A stretch of DNA of 64,000 bases from Pleurostoma richardsiae (GCA_030052745.1 JANBVO010000036.1:1-64000); one strand, 5' to 3'; counted from the first letter of the stretch, positions 12,091-22,774 are shown. Notes: generated by a model not told the origin, from the letters alone. Made by a program: numbers and translations.

Positions 12091-13720
12091 CGAGGACATC
12101 GAGAGCAACATCGTCAACGCCTCCGCCGGCGCCGTGGACCGCGCCGTAGCCTCGGTCCGCGGCGTGAGCCCGGCCCAGGTCCTCGTGGCCTTTGTCGAGT
12201 TCGCCGCCGCCTATCCCGCCGACGGCCGCTCCGCCTTCCTGTCGTCGCTCTTGGCCCGCTTGCCCCTGCCGCAGTACATGACGCCGGGCCTGCTGATCGA
12301 ATTGCCGGGCGGTATCCCGCTTAACAGCCACAACAAGATAGACCGCCGCGCCGTCAACTCCCTTCCGCTCTTAGGCGCCGACGCTACTGCCGCTGAGGCC
12401 GACCTCACGCCCACTGAGCGCGCGCTGCGCGAGATCTGGCTCGAACTCCTGCCCGAGGACGTCGCCCAGGCCGTCGCCATCACGCGTCACAGCAACTTCT
12501 TCCACGTCGGCGGCAACTCGCTCATGGCCATCTCGCTGCAGAAGCTCGTGAGGGCCCGCCTCGGCGTCGTCGTGCCCCTGGTCAAGCTCCTCGAAGCGAG
12601 CACGCTGGCCAGCCTCGCCGCCATCGTCGACGTCTCCAACCGCGCCAAGCCCGTCGACTGGGACGCCGAGACGGCCCTCGACGCCGACGTCCTCGCCGTG
12701 ACCGCCGGCCCCGGCGCGGCTCCCATCGCCGCTGGACCGCGCACGGTCCTGCTAACTGGCGCCGCCGGCTTCGTCGGCTCGCACATCCTCGAGGCCCTCC
12801 TCGCCAGCCTCGACGTCGCGCGCGTCCACGCCGTCGCCGTGCGGCCCTTGCCCGACGCCGACCCCAGGCGCGCCCGCCTCTGCGAGCTGATCGCACAGCA
12901 CCCCGACCGCGTCGTCCTCCACGCCGGCGACCTCGCTGCCCCGCGGCTGGGCCTGTCCGAGGCCGGGTTCGCCGCGCTTGCCGGCGAGGTTGATGTCGTC
13001 GTGCACAGCGGCGGCAGCCGCTCCTTCTGGGACGGGTACGCGGCCATGCGCGGCGACAACGTGGCGTCGACGCGCGCGCTCATCTGCCTGGCCGCCCGCG
13101 CCCGCGCCGATCACGGCAGGACCGTCGCGCTGCACTACATCTCTGCTGGCGAGGCCGAGGTCGCGGCCGGCCCGCCCCGCGACGGCTCCGCGGCCGGTTA
13201 TCTGGCTACCAAGTGGGTCAGCGAGCAGCTGCTCGGCCGCGCCGCCGCGCACCTTGGGGTGCCGGTCGCCATCCACCGCATGCGGCCGGCCGACGAGATC
13301 GAAGGCGGCCCCGAGGGCCGGGAGGAGGAAGAGGAGAAGGATGCGCTCTTCGTCGAGCTCGCACTGCTGGCGAAGAAGATCGGCTCCGTGCCGACGACGC
13401 AGGGCAGCACGTGGGCGGGTCGCTGGGACCTGATGCCGGCTCGCCGGCTGGCCGAGACGGTCGTCGACGCCGCACTGGAGCCGGGGGCGGTCGTAGGCGT
13501 GCGCTTCGTGCCGCTGCGGGCCTCGGTCGCTATGACGATGGACGAGGTCACGCAGCGCATGGGCGAGGTCGACCCGGCGCTGACGGAGGGCATGACGCGT
13601 GTGCCGGGCCACGTGTGGTTCGGCCAGGCCAAGCTCGCTGGCCTGACGTATCAGGTCACGAGCATGGACGTGTCGCTGCAGGGCACGGATGGCAGGACGG
13701 TCGGTGAGCTGCAGCGATGA
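1532..13720 (+). CDS. Hybrid highly reducing PKS-NRPS (KS-AT-DH-cMT*-KR-ACP-C-A-T-R)
   Basis: This cytosolic megasynthase builds a reduced polyketide, couples it to an amino acid and releases it through a terminal R domain. Two exons, 1532-10653 and 10810-13720, join across a 156-base intron (GTGACC...CCCCAG) to give about 4,010 residues; without splicing it looks like two genes. Domains in order: KS with DTACSSS (Cys about 178) and GHTEGAAG; AT with GHSSGE (Ser about 646); DH with GHKIQGQTLMP (His about 982) and LDVAFQ (Asp about 1175); a methyltransferase-like region with altered motifs (about 1440-1550); KR with TGSLGLS and the active Tyr (about 2277); ACP LGVDSL (Ser about 2455); C with HHIAFDG (about 2724); A with TSGSTGTPKG and YRTGDLG; T with GGNSL (Ser about 3611); R with TGAAGFVG and YLATK (Tyr about 3838). 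No ER domain is seen between cMT and KR. An upstream in-frame ATG at 1430 is possible; 1532 was chosen because KS homology begins directly after it. Whether R reduces or performs Dieckmann cyclisation cannot be decided; the YxxxK pair is kept. Confidence 0.95.
10654..10809 (+). other. Intron between the C and A domains of the PKS-NRPS
   Basis: The frame from the PKS half ends at 10655-10657, and the adenylation frame resumes near 10810. A donor GTGACC at 10654 and acceptor CCCCAG ending at 10809 join the frames exactly, with a CTGAC branch-like site before the acceptor. The obvious TCATAG acceptor ending at 10802 would put a stop in frame. The spliced linker reads LGRGN-LRREWPEA, which fits the linker usually seen between C and A domains in this family. 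Confidence 0.75.
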
Positions 13721-14673
13721 AAGAACAAGCTTGTGGACGAGAAGGGGGGAAGCACGGTGGTGTCTCACCAAGATGATATAGGGAAAGCAGTGGTCTCAGT
13801 GAAACTGAGTAGAGATGAGGCAAGTGAGGTAACCCCGATGGACACCGGTATGGCGCGGCATCCGCGGGAGTGAGGACCTCGAAGGATGATGATCTGCTGC
13901 CATACCGACCAACGTGGGTGGAGATGGCTCTGCAGGCACATTTCTTTCCTTGAATCCGTTGCATTTCGATGTGCTCGTGGTGTTTCCGGGAGGTATTATT
14001 CCTTCAGTCTCTGTTTATCTGCTAGTTCGGTGATTTTATCCCTAGGTTTGGTATCTAAGGTAGTCGAATTGAAATGACAAGACTGCCCTCATAATATACT
14101 ACTGTCCTAACCCATTCCACGTCATCAAGGCTCCGCGCCACCCAACATGCTTGAACGGTAGGAAGGCCAAGGTCAGACGCCGAGCAAGTCAAGGCTGAGG
14201 CACCGCTCGTATAGTTATGTGCATATGCGAACACGGTAACGGGGAGGCACAACAATGTTCTCCCAGGGCCGACTGCAGAGCCACCAGTAACGATAACGAT
14301 AGCGACCCGGCACGTTTTAACTATTCAGAGTTTCCTGCAGAGCTGTGGGAACGAAAACGACGCGCCGCAGCGGGGTGCCGCAGCTACCGCTATCCCAAAC
14401 GGGCATGCAGTTTGCTGGCGGCCGGTGCCCTGAAGGCTGAGCGCTAATTGCCTAAATGGGCTCTGTGCAGTCTACACAACACCATCGTGCTCGTTGCCAG
14501 TTGCGGATGTCGTTAGATGAGGCCATGACGGGGGATTGGTATCCTATCTGGGCAATTCGGCTTGCGCCCGTCGGTCCTTTATAAACCGGGCACCGTTCGC
14601 GGTGGACGCCCGGCGGTGCACCCTGGACGATGAAACACCTTGGAAGCAAGCAGGAAGAGGCACAGCAGCGAAG
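13721..14673. other. Intergenic, PKS-NRPS 3' end to lipocalin-like gene
   Basis: I see no gene in this stretch. It holds the PKS-NRPS 3' region and, near its right end, the promoter of the lipocalin-like gene, including a TATAAA box at 14580-14585. Confidence 0.5.
14580..14585 (+). promoter_or_regulatory. TATA box upstream of lipocalin-like gene
   Basis: TATAAA lies 89 bases before the chosen ATG at 14674, a reasonable fungal spacing. No experimental start site is known from the sequence. Confidence 0.4.
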
Positions 14674-15282
14674 ATGGCAGCACCGGCAGAGATCACGCTA
14701 GATAACCTCTCCGGGAGGTGGAGCATGGTATATATGCCTTAGCGGCGACGCCTCCTCGTTTCTTCACATCTAACCATGGTGCCGCAGAACCTAGCCCTCT
14801 CGGACCCCTACGACCTGATCCTCAAGGCGCAGGGTGTCAACTGGCTGACGCGCAAGGTGCTCACTGTGGGCACCTTCACGCTGACCATCCAGGAGACGGT
14901 CGACGAGGCGGGCCTGACGCACCTCGTCATCGACACCAAGCCCGGGTCCGGCCTGCCCGGCACGACCGAGCGCCGCGTGCTGAACGACGAGCCGAGCGAG
15001 CTGACGCACCCGCTCTTCGGCAAGATCCGCGGCCGCACCAAGTGGCTTGCCCCGGCCGAACTGCCCTCCGAGTGGCTCGGCGCCGGCTTTGAGGACGGCA
15101 CCGTCAAGACCATGCTCATGACCACCGACCATCTCGACATCGACGCCATCACCTACCAAGCCGGCGCCTTCCAGGTCATCAAGGAGGAACGGCGCTATGT
15201 CCGCAACGTCGAGGTTCAGAGGGGCGACGAGTCCCAGCGGGTGAAGCTGGTCTACGACTATCTCGGGCCCTTAGAGGCCTAG
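14674..15282 (+). CDS. Small lipocalin-like (calycin) protein next to the PKS-NRPS
   Basis: Two exons, 14674-14727 and 14788-15282, are separated by a 60-base intron (GTATAT...CCGCAG, branch CTAAC) and give 182 residues. The first exon ends in LDNLSGRWSM and the second begins NLALSDPYDLILKAQG, which restores the N-terminal GRW-type start typical of lipocalin-like proteins in filamentous fungi. No signal peptide or membrane segment is seen, so it is probably cytosolic. The fold suggests binding of a hydrophobic ligand. It is the gene directly downstream of the megasynthase on the same strand, so it may bind or fold a product intermediate; that is inference. Known lipocalin-fold pericyclases of PKS-NRPS pathways are about twice this length, so it is not simply one of those. 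A start at an ATG inside the intron (14776) would lose the conserved first strand. Confidence 0.8.
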
Positions 15283-15631
15283 CGTACCGACACTGTTCCT
15301 TAGTGGTAGTACAGAAAACGGGCTCCTATTAACGAGGAAATGTGTCGGTATAGGCTGAGTTTATCCTGAAACCCGTCAGCCAAGAGAGCTCTAATAGTCT
15401 TTTCCTCTATCTTACTGTCTTAGACAACCTTCTGTGTATTGCGAATTGAGCCGGTTATGAGCAGAGGTTATTTGACAGTAATTTATCTTCTCGGTCTTGG
15501 TCCTATCTCCCTCCGTACACATCTGTCGTACAGGTGAAAGGCGTTTCGCGGCTGAAAGGGACAGGTGAGATGGAGACAACGGGGTATAGTTAGTAGAGTT
15601 TGCTATCGGGATATGCTAGAGACAGCATTGA
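15283..15631. other. Short intergenic region before the regulator
   Basis: I searched this stretch for a zinc-cluster exon (CxxCxxxKxxC) in all frames and saw none. It is AT-richer than its neighbours and carries no gene I can support. Confidence 0.4.
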
Positions 15632-17002
15632 GTGCATGCTAAGGCGAGTTTTCATGATAGCTTCCCTCTGTTTGTATCTTTTGTCTACCTCTCGTCACCC
15701 CAGAAGGCAATTCTCAGGGGCTCCAACGGAGCTGGATGGACACAAGCATACACCTGTGGCTCTCCTGACACAGATATAACAAGATCCCTGTATCGCAAGA
15801 CTGGAGCATCCCTCAAGTTGCCGTCGTACTACACTGATGACACGACCGAGTATCTCAACAAAGCACAATCTGTCATCTCAACCGTGATGCTAGGCGAGCT
15901 TCGCCTCCTCGACATACAGACACTGGTAGGCATGGTGATGGTGCTCCAGAGTGCACATGATCTGACCCCGTCTTTGATATTGATATCGGCGACGATGCGT
16001 CTCGCGCACAAGATGGGCCTGCACAATCGCGCCGCATCGGCGCATCTGGATCCCGTGGAGAGAAGACAGCGTGCCCGCGTCTTCTGGCTGGCGTACATTC
16101 TTGACAAGGATTTGAGCCTGCGTGGACAACAGCCTTCAGTTCAGCTCGATGACGACATTGACTTGGAATTACCTTCTCCCTTACTGGACAATAAAGACGA
16201 TGGCGCCACTGCTGGCATCGTCATTACCGCTGACGGAAACGCAAGGATGAATTACTTCCTGGCGCGTGTGCAACTGGCCACCATCGAGGGTGGCGTATAT
16301 GACTGCCTCTACTCAACGCGGGCCTTGAACCGGAGCCACGAAGAGCGATCCATGGCGAGGGATAGCATAGTCTGCGCACTCGAGGAATGGCGAGCTTCCA
16401 TCCCGTCCGAATTTGGTGCTGCTGCCGTCGCCTCGAGTACGAATAATCACCCCGCACACATTGGCTTCTTCTGTCTCCTACACTCGACCAGCCTTGCGTG
16501 TTTGACTCTTATCAGCCGGGCTCATGCTTGGGATGAACAGTGGGTGAGTAGTCTACGCGAACGTGGCAGAGGAACTCGGGCGCTGCAGCTGCCACCGGGA
16601 TGGGAGGCTTTAGTGCATCAGGCCCGAGACTTCATGGCTTTGTTTGGAGAGACGTGGTCGAGAGGTATCTGGTTTCAATGGTGAGCAGCCTCCGAGCATG
16701 ATGGGTACTTTAATGTTGACGATAACAGGATGGTTTCGTGCCCTTACGTGTCCGCCATGGTGCTGTTGATCGCTAACAATTTAAACAATCTGCAACATGA
16801 TAAGATACAACTGGATAGCCAGCTTGTTGACGCCGCCCTCCTATGGCCCAAAGAGGTGTCGAATGAGATTCAGAAGGAAGAAGTTCGACTGCTTCGAAAT
16901 CTGTGCGCCGAGATTGTTCGAGAGATGCGGCGGAAGCGCACTGAAGCCATCGCATTGACTCGTGGCGGCAGTCTATTTTCGAACCTTCTTGATAGTACCT
17001 GA
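15632..17002 (+). CDS. Fungal transcription-factor middle homology region protein without a visible zinc cluster
   Basis: Exons 15632-16680 and 16729-17002 join across a 48-base intron (GTGAGC...AACAG) giving about 440 residues. The protein matches the regulatory half of fungal Zn2Cys6 factors: a helical stretch DIQTLVGMVMVLQS, then LISATMRLAHKMGLH and RRQRARVFWLAYILDKDLSLR, the classic signature of the fungal_trans domain. The usual N-terminal Cys6 DNA-binding domain is absent here and in the preceding 350 bases. The N-terminus is therefore uncertain; an unrecognised 5' exon, a truncated regulator, or a cofactor lacking DNA binding are all possible. Its position beside the PKS-NRPS suggests a pathway regulator, but truncation would argue against autonomous promoter binding. 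Confidence 0.75.
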
Positions 17003-17492
17003 AAACCTCAGGGATAGGCTAGATAAACAGAAGAAGCGTACTAAGCTAAAGAAAGCTTTTGAATGCTATTATCCCCATGCACTGGTTATTAGCACTCCTA
17101 TTGTTACCGAAGCGACATTCGACATGAATGTAGTTCCCTAGAGTGGTCGCCTCAGCGGCTGGCAACAGCTCGGCCAATACCACAATCTCAGGCAACTAGC
17201 TAAGCAATACTTCAAAATACAGGGCTGCAGAATATTTATTTCAAAACGATCTCTTTGTAAACCCGCAGCGCATTCTGTGTGGGCATCTCGAACCCTGACA
17301 CTAGGCATTTTGGACCTCTTCGCTTCGTACCGGTTTCATACGTATTACATGAACCGTCACCGGACTCGCCGATATCACCAGGTACCGTACCATATGCCAT
17401 CCCCAGCAGTAATACGCTGCTAATGATGCCGTGGCCTTTCTCAGCTCTCTCGGTACGCCGTCGGGCACGCTTAGGCACAACGATCAAAGAAC
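17003..17492. other. Convergent intergenic region
   Basis: This lies between the 3' ends of the regulator and the NmrA-like gene, so it should carry two terminators. I see no gene in it. Confidence 0.4.
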
Positions 17493-18745
17493 CTAGTACA
17501 GATGGTTTGGCCCGGTCCAACCCGTTCGCCTCAACCAATCCTCGAACGTACTGGCAGTGACGCCAAGCTCCTCAACAGACTGGTCCTCTTCAGGGTCAAG
17601 CGCACCGTAACAAATCTTATCGGTCGGAGCCTCGGACACCCATTGCATCATTTGTTTAAGATCTTCACGGTATGCCGGGCCAAGAGTCTTGGCTGCGATG
17701 TCCGCCCATTCATCGTGTGATAGCGGAGAGTGTACGGCCAGTTGACCAGTGACCCGCGAGAACGTTGAAGCCATGTCATCCATGGTTATCATCTCACTCA
17801 AAACGGGATAAGTCTTGCCTCTGGTTTTGTCCACGCCCAGAAGGAAGACCTCTTGTGTAGTGTATCAGTGTTAGCTTGCCTTAGCGGATGCCTTCATGGG
17901 CTAGGAATGACAGAGAGCAAGAAAGTCTTGGGCTACTCACTAGCAGCAAATATGCCCACATCGTAGCTAGAGTCAACCCACTGCGTTTTTTGGGGTCCCG
18001 GGATCGCAGCGCAAAACCGAACAACACCATCCGCTGTCATATCATGTGAGCGTCGTGGATACCTAATAGATAGGGAAGAGGAATGAAATACCTCGGCGTT
18101 GGCTGTAGTGAGCTCGGTAATGATTACTATAGAAGAATCCTGCCAAGTATTAATAATAGACAGACAGCCACGGTCGTAGATTGAGACCGATCGAGAGGCC
18201 TGCCAACGGCGTAACCACGAAAACTAACCTGGAATGAGGCAGGTAACGTTATCAAGTTCCTTCCTTGCGTATTGCTCGGTGATGTGCTTGTTGTTCATAT
18301 GGTGGATCTTCGAGTAGCGGCCTGAAGTGGCCTTGACCATATCAGGCAGACTACTGAAGACGAAATGCTCAATGCCACACTGCTTCGCGGCATCGACCAT
18401 GTTTCGCCCGGCTTCCAGCTCATGTGCAGTCTCCTCCTCGTGTATCGAAGCCTTTCCGAGCCCCGTTTCGCATGTCGAGCCGAAGACACCATATGCTCCA
18501 GAGAAGGCCCTTTGTAGACTCCCCGGATTGTATGCATTACCAGCAACGATGCTCAGTCGGTTGTCGGTCGTCTGATAATCAACTAGAAGCTTTTGAGCCC
18601 TGTCGGAGTTGACATCTCGAACGACAGCTCGGACCCACCACCGGGCCCCGGAGTCATCCTTTAGCAAAGCAGAAACAACTCCCCGGGCTTGACCTCCAGT
18701 AGCACCAACGACAACAATAGTTCTTCGCTGCCTTACAGTCGACAT
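17493..18745 (-). CDS. NmrA-like NAD(P)-binding protein
   Basis: Four exons (18745-18229, 18139-18092, 18033-17941, 17851-17493) with GT-AG introns of 89, 58 and 89 bases encode about 338 residues. The N-terminus has the dinucleotide motif VVVGATGGQARG (about residues 11-22), followed by the atypical-SDR pattern AYGVFGST and GIEHFVFSSLPD. The spliced middle reads CLIPGFFYSN and then AIPGPQKTQWVD, both typical of NmrA-like proteins. The family includes redox sensors that bind regulators and true reductases such as isoflavone-reductase-like enzymes; the YxxxK catalytic pair of classical SDRs is not obvious. It converges on the regulator gene at 15.6-17.0 kb, which is compatible with a regulatory role beside it, but that is inference. 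Confidence 0.88.
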
Positions 18746-19180
18746 TATAACGCGATTGATGGTGAACAGGAGGGGTGCAAGAGGCCTGGTCAGGACATCA
18801 ATTTCAAAAACTATAAATTTATATTACATCAAGAAACATTCTCCGCGGAATACCAACAATGTTACAGTAGGCTTCACTTAAGATTACAAATACACCGCAC
18901 AGGACCTCACTGATTTGCAATCAGACCACGGTACCAAGGACTGCGTGCTAAGCCAGAAGTTCCTAATTATTAAGCCTCACCTAAATTATGGAGTTGGCGG
19001 AGTTGCGCACTCGAAATGAACTTCCACGGAAGCCTAAAACAAGCTTTACCTCTTTAAGTCTACCTTTTTCTTCTTCAAGTAACTCTGTAGATAATCAGAC
19101 GAGCAACTGGCTACTTAGCCCAACTAAAGCCTGCGTTGTAATCGTGCTAGCAAGAATCATATTTTGTAACTTGGTCTTCT
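18746..19180. other. AT-richer intergenic stretch
   Basis: This is the NmrA-like promoter side and then low-GC sequence. A 100-codon frame on the + strand at 18988-19290 has no recognisable motif or coding character and is not called. Confidence 0.35.
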
Positions 19181-19921
19181 CTATCGCTTGTCACATCTCC
19201 AGTGGTGGCGGTTGCGCTGCATCTCGTACTGAAGGCGCAGTCCGGAAGAAACCTTGCTGTCGGAATGATTGGGCCTATCGACTAGTTTGATTATTCTCCC
19301 GAAGTATGAATATCCTTTCTGCAAGTTAGGCCAGGATAAGGTTGACCATTGGGTCGGCACCGCCACCACCGGAAGAGATCCATGCGGCAAAGGCTCGGAC
19401 ATGTACCCGACCTGATGCCGGAGTGACTAAGGTACAGCGACCACTGCAGAGAAGCCTTCATGAAAGTTGTCCATTCTAAAGATATCGAAGGTCAACGCAT
19501 CATAGTCTTGAGAGCCGTCGTAATATGACTTAACGCGCCTTATTATGTACCCGGATGGCATCACCACAGGTCTGGACGACCATATTCTTAAACCGAGCAC
19601 GAATAAGTGATGCAATGACCAGTGGCCCCGGGTCGTCCTCATATCGTCCTTGACGAGCTCTGAGGGACGCTGAAAGGTGAAGTAATCACGGGACTCGAAA
19701 CAGTTTTCGAGCGCAGTTTCGCCCTTTTTGGACTGGTTTCGTGCTACATAGTGTAAAAGGTCACATTTGAGTTCGTCGAGCTCGTCAAAGCTAGGACTTA
19801 TAGGGGTGTTGGCATTAAACTGGTTGAATAGAGAGCATGGTGATGCGTTGACACCGTTGTTGTCGCGCCCTTCGACATCAGCAGATTGGCTATCTTCTTC
19901 TCTCGGTAGGAAAGCGCGACG
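19181..19921 (-). pseudogene. Decayed reading frame of unknown family with one internal stop
   Basis: Reading leftward from about 19921, a single frame runs to 19181 interrupted only by a TAG at 19427-19429. It starts after TTTAG, which could be a splice acceptor, with CNIRRAFLPREED. It contains SPSFDELDELKCDLLHYVA, RTTRGHWSLHHLFVLGLRI and MPSGYIIRRVKSYYDG, and resumes after the stop with HQVGYMSEPLPHG. I do not recognise the family. The uniform frame over about 740 bases suggests a former coding exon; the TAG could derive from CAG by a C-to-T change. No plausible 5' exons were found to the right, and the area is AT-richer than its neighbours. Confidence 0.35.
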
Positions 19922-20819
19922 TATATTACACTAAAGTCTTCGCTCTACTGCTTTTTGAGAAATAACCTTTTGTGACTCAAGTGGTACTGTAGACTACGTG
20001 ATCTTACTTGACATCGGGGTCGGGGCTAGATGTCAAACGCGAGAAGGCATCCTAGCCATGACTAAATGCATGCTGTCATTGCACCTTGCACTATGTTTCT
20101 GGTGGTGACCAGGATTGTTAAAAATCTCGCTGTTGTACGATCATAGTAATTTTAGGAAAATGAGCTCCGCAAGGCCAAGCATTAAACTGTAATCCAGGAC
20201 CGGCTCTGGAGAGTCATTAAGAATCAATTCGAAAGCTTTCGGGGTAGTCCCTATAGAGTAAGCGACCATGAAGTGAGCTTTGGCTATGTATTATTTAGAA
20301 GCCTCGTCGAGTCGTCAAGGATTGTGGATGACCGCTAACGAATTTTACTAGGGGCCAGACACTAGCAAAGGTGCAGTCGGATAAGGACAACTTCTATTGA
20401 ATCCTTGGAGAGAGCTGTCTTACACTTTGTTATACGTCCGACCAGTGGAGGCTGTAGAGCACTCTTGGTCGAAACATGAGTTAAGAGACCTTGTTGCCTG
20501 CGGTACAGGCTCGAAGTAGGAGAGGCCTTGGTATCTAAGGCGTAGGGCAAAGCAGAGTGATTAAGCCAGTGAATTTACCTAGAGTGTACCGCTCGTGTAC
20601 TACTTGAACCCGTACAACAGCGCTAAAGAGGTGATACCTACCCCTTTTTCGAACAAGCTCCCTTGAGGTGTTATTATGGGTCCCAACGGTAGATATAGGG
20701 TTAATTATATATCTATGCCATCTCAAATATTAATAGCAGCATACCGCGGGTTAGACGGTGGCTATCTCGGTGAAATTTGTATAATACAAGTGTATGAACA
20801 CTGCGATAATATCGTTGGC
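19922..20819. other. Gene-poor AT-richer region
   Basis: I see no supportable gene. Short frames on the minus strand at 20362-20726 have no recognisable features. This may be decayed sequence upstream of the broken frame at 19181-19921 and the 3' flank of the GPI-type gene. Confidence 0.35.
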
Positions 20820-21591
20820 CTACAGTAAGAAGGATACAAAAGGGAGGGATAGACCCAATCCAAGAATAACGTTGTTCAGTCCCATGCTATATGCTCCCGC
20901 TGTGACGGCTGTAGAGCCGGTGGAGCTTGCGTTAGCAGCCTGCAGCAGAAGGTTAGCCTGGTCCCAACAAGAGCCAGTTTGATATGCTTAGAACATACTG
21001 TCGTAAAAGCTCCGACTGTAGCTGAGCTTGTGGTGGTGACTGGAGTAGTGGTCGATTGGGCTGCTATGGCACTAGTAGTAGTCGGGGCGGCAGCAGTGTC
21101 ACTAGCGGCAGCCCCCGTGGAAGCCACAGTACTGGTGGCTGCTACGGTAGCAGAAGAAGGAGAGGGGTCAGCCGACAGGCCACAAGCGCTGGCAGCCGCG
21201 GCGACGTCAGTCCCATAGTACTGCCAGATGTCCTCTGTGTTCGCACACTCCAAGCAACCGTCGAGAAGATTCGTCCAGGTAGAGTTGGTACAGTAGTCGC
21301 TTTCTGTCTGAGCACCAAGGATGGCGTACCCTAGAGCCCACGATTACTTGTTAGGTATGTTTCTTGGCGGCATGATACAATACGCAGGTGGAACAGAGCA
21401 TGGGGAACAGAGGCGGGTCTGAACATACCACAGTCATAGTGGCACTCATATAGGGGGCTGCCGGGCTCAATCGACTGGCGCTTCAGAACAGACATTATGT
21501 CGGAAACATCCCGGGGGAAGGACGGAAGCGAAATGCTAGCTACGGCCTGTGAGACCAGAGCCAGCAAGAAGGCGAAGGCAAACGAGCGCAT
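20820..21591 (-). CDS. Small secreted GPI-anchored-type surface protein
   Basis: Three exons (21591-21429, 21330-20999, 20939-20820) with introns GTATGT...TAG (98 bases) and GTATGT...CAG (59 bases) give 204 residues. The N-terminus MRSFAFAFLLALVSQAVAS is a clear signal peptide. The mature part has a small cysteine module, YECHYDCGYAILGAQ then DYCTNSTWTNLLDGCLEC and DIWQYYG, followed by a long Ser/Thr/Ala-rich stalk. The third exon supplies the ending NNVILGLGLSLPFVSFLL, a typical hydrophobic GPI-attachment tail; without the second splice this tail is lost. The cysteine module recurs in secreted proteins of filamentous ascomycetes with no assigned function. It is transcribed away from the BIM1-like gene. 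A TATAAG element lies about 140 bases upstream. Confidence 0.85.
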
Positions 21592-22774
21592 TGTAGAGAG
21601 CGACGTTGGAGAAGGGTGAGCGCTAGGCGGATTCGCGACAGTAGGTCAAGATGGGCTGCGTTCGAAGCTACAGTGAAAAGACCTAAGTGCCAAGCCGCAC
21701 GATCCAAAGCAAGCGAGAGGCGGCACTCCCTCTTATAGGCTGTTTGTTTGTGCTCAAAGAACAAGAGCAACCCCAGGCCTCGGAGTCCGAGTCAGTCCTG
21801 GTCTTCGGATTCGACGGCATTCCAGGATACGTACTAACTATGACCTACTATCCGTTTGTAGCTTCTGATGGACAGGGGGCCTTTACATGTTAGTCGAGGT
21901 TGCATGACGAATCCGGCGGGTCTAAAAGCTCCGGAGGTCGGCCGAGAACAATGCGGACTGTGAGCTTGTATGCGTGTAATTCGCGCAGTTCTTTCGGGCT
22001 CTTACGACGAGAACCCCGTAGTTGGTCCAAGTGAGGATAGGACCTTCCGTATACATAACTCAGTGCCCTTACGAACAAGTATCGGAGAGGATGTCTTAAC
22101 ACTATCCCATTCCAGCAGCTGTAATGGCAAAACTTCGATTCATCAGCAGTTGAACTCATCCGACCATAAAGACGCCCGCGTCTTCTCTCCAGAGGTAAGT
22201 TATGTCCGAGACTTTCATCAGCGATGCTTGCTTTATCAGATGATCAGATAGCAGAGGATGACTCCACTGCAGAAGTCGGAGCTAACTCTTGATCCACACA
22301 AGCTTTTTCTAGTTATCTTATCAGATCGAGAGAATCATGCCATCTCTTCCGAGTGGGTGGGGCAAAAGCGAGACTATCATCACTAGTGCACCCTGACACG
22401 GTTCGGCGCTGCCAGCCATCCACTCGATTGACTCGATAGTTCGATTTATCTTATCAGATGATCAAAGTAACTGGAGACAAGCCCACCACAAGGCTTCTAG
22501 CCCTGATCCTTGCTCCACCGCAGTTGTGGACTATCTCCGTACAAGCTTTCGGTCCGGAATCCGGCAGAAGTGCGTTGGGGACGCTCGTCAAGCCAACCCC
22601 GAGTGGCGGGAGAGCAGTTGAGCCATGTGGCCTAGGCATACGTTGGTGCCCATATATTTCCCAGCATGCCGGCTTTCTGAGACGAGCGTACCTTTTTTTG
22701 TGAGCGAACGCCATCGCATCTCCTCTCTGCCGCTTGTCCAGTCCTTCAATCTAACCAAGCGATTGAGGGCCGGA
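21592..22774. other. Divergent promoter region of two surface-protein genes
   Basis: No gene is seen in this stretch. Its right half carries three exact copies of TTATCAGAT (annotated separately), closer to the BIM1-like gene than to the GPI-type gene. Confidence 0.5.
22233..22459 (+). promoter_or_regulatory. Cluster of three iron-GATA-factor-type motifs
   Basis: TTATCAGAT occurs at 22233-22241, 22318-22326 and 22451-22459. Read on the other strand this is ATCTGATAA, an exact match to ATCWGATAA, the binding consensus of the fungal iron repressor family (SreA/SRE/URBS1). A near match ATCAGATAG overlaps at 22243-22251. The cluster sits 316-542 bases before the BIM1-like start codon. Binding is inferred from the motif only. 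Confidence 0.55.
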
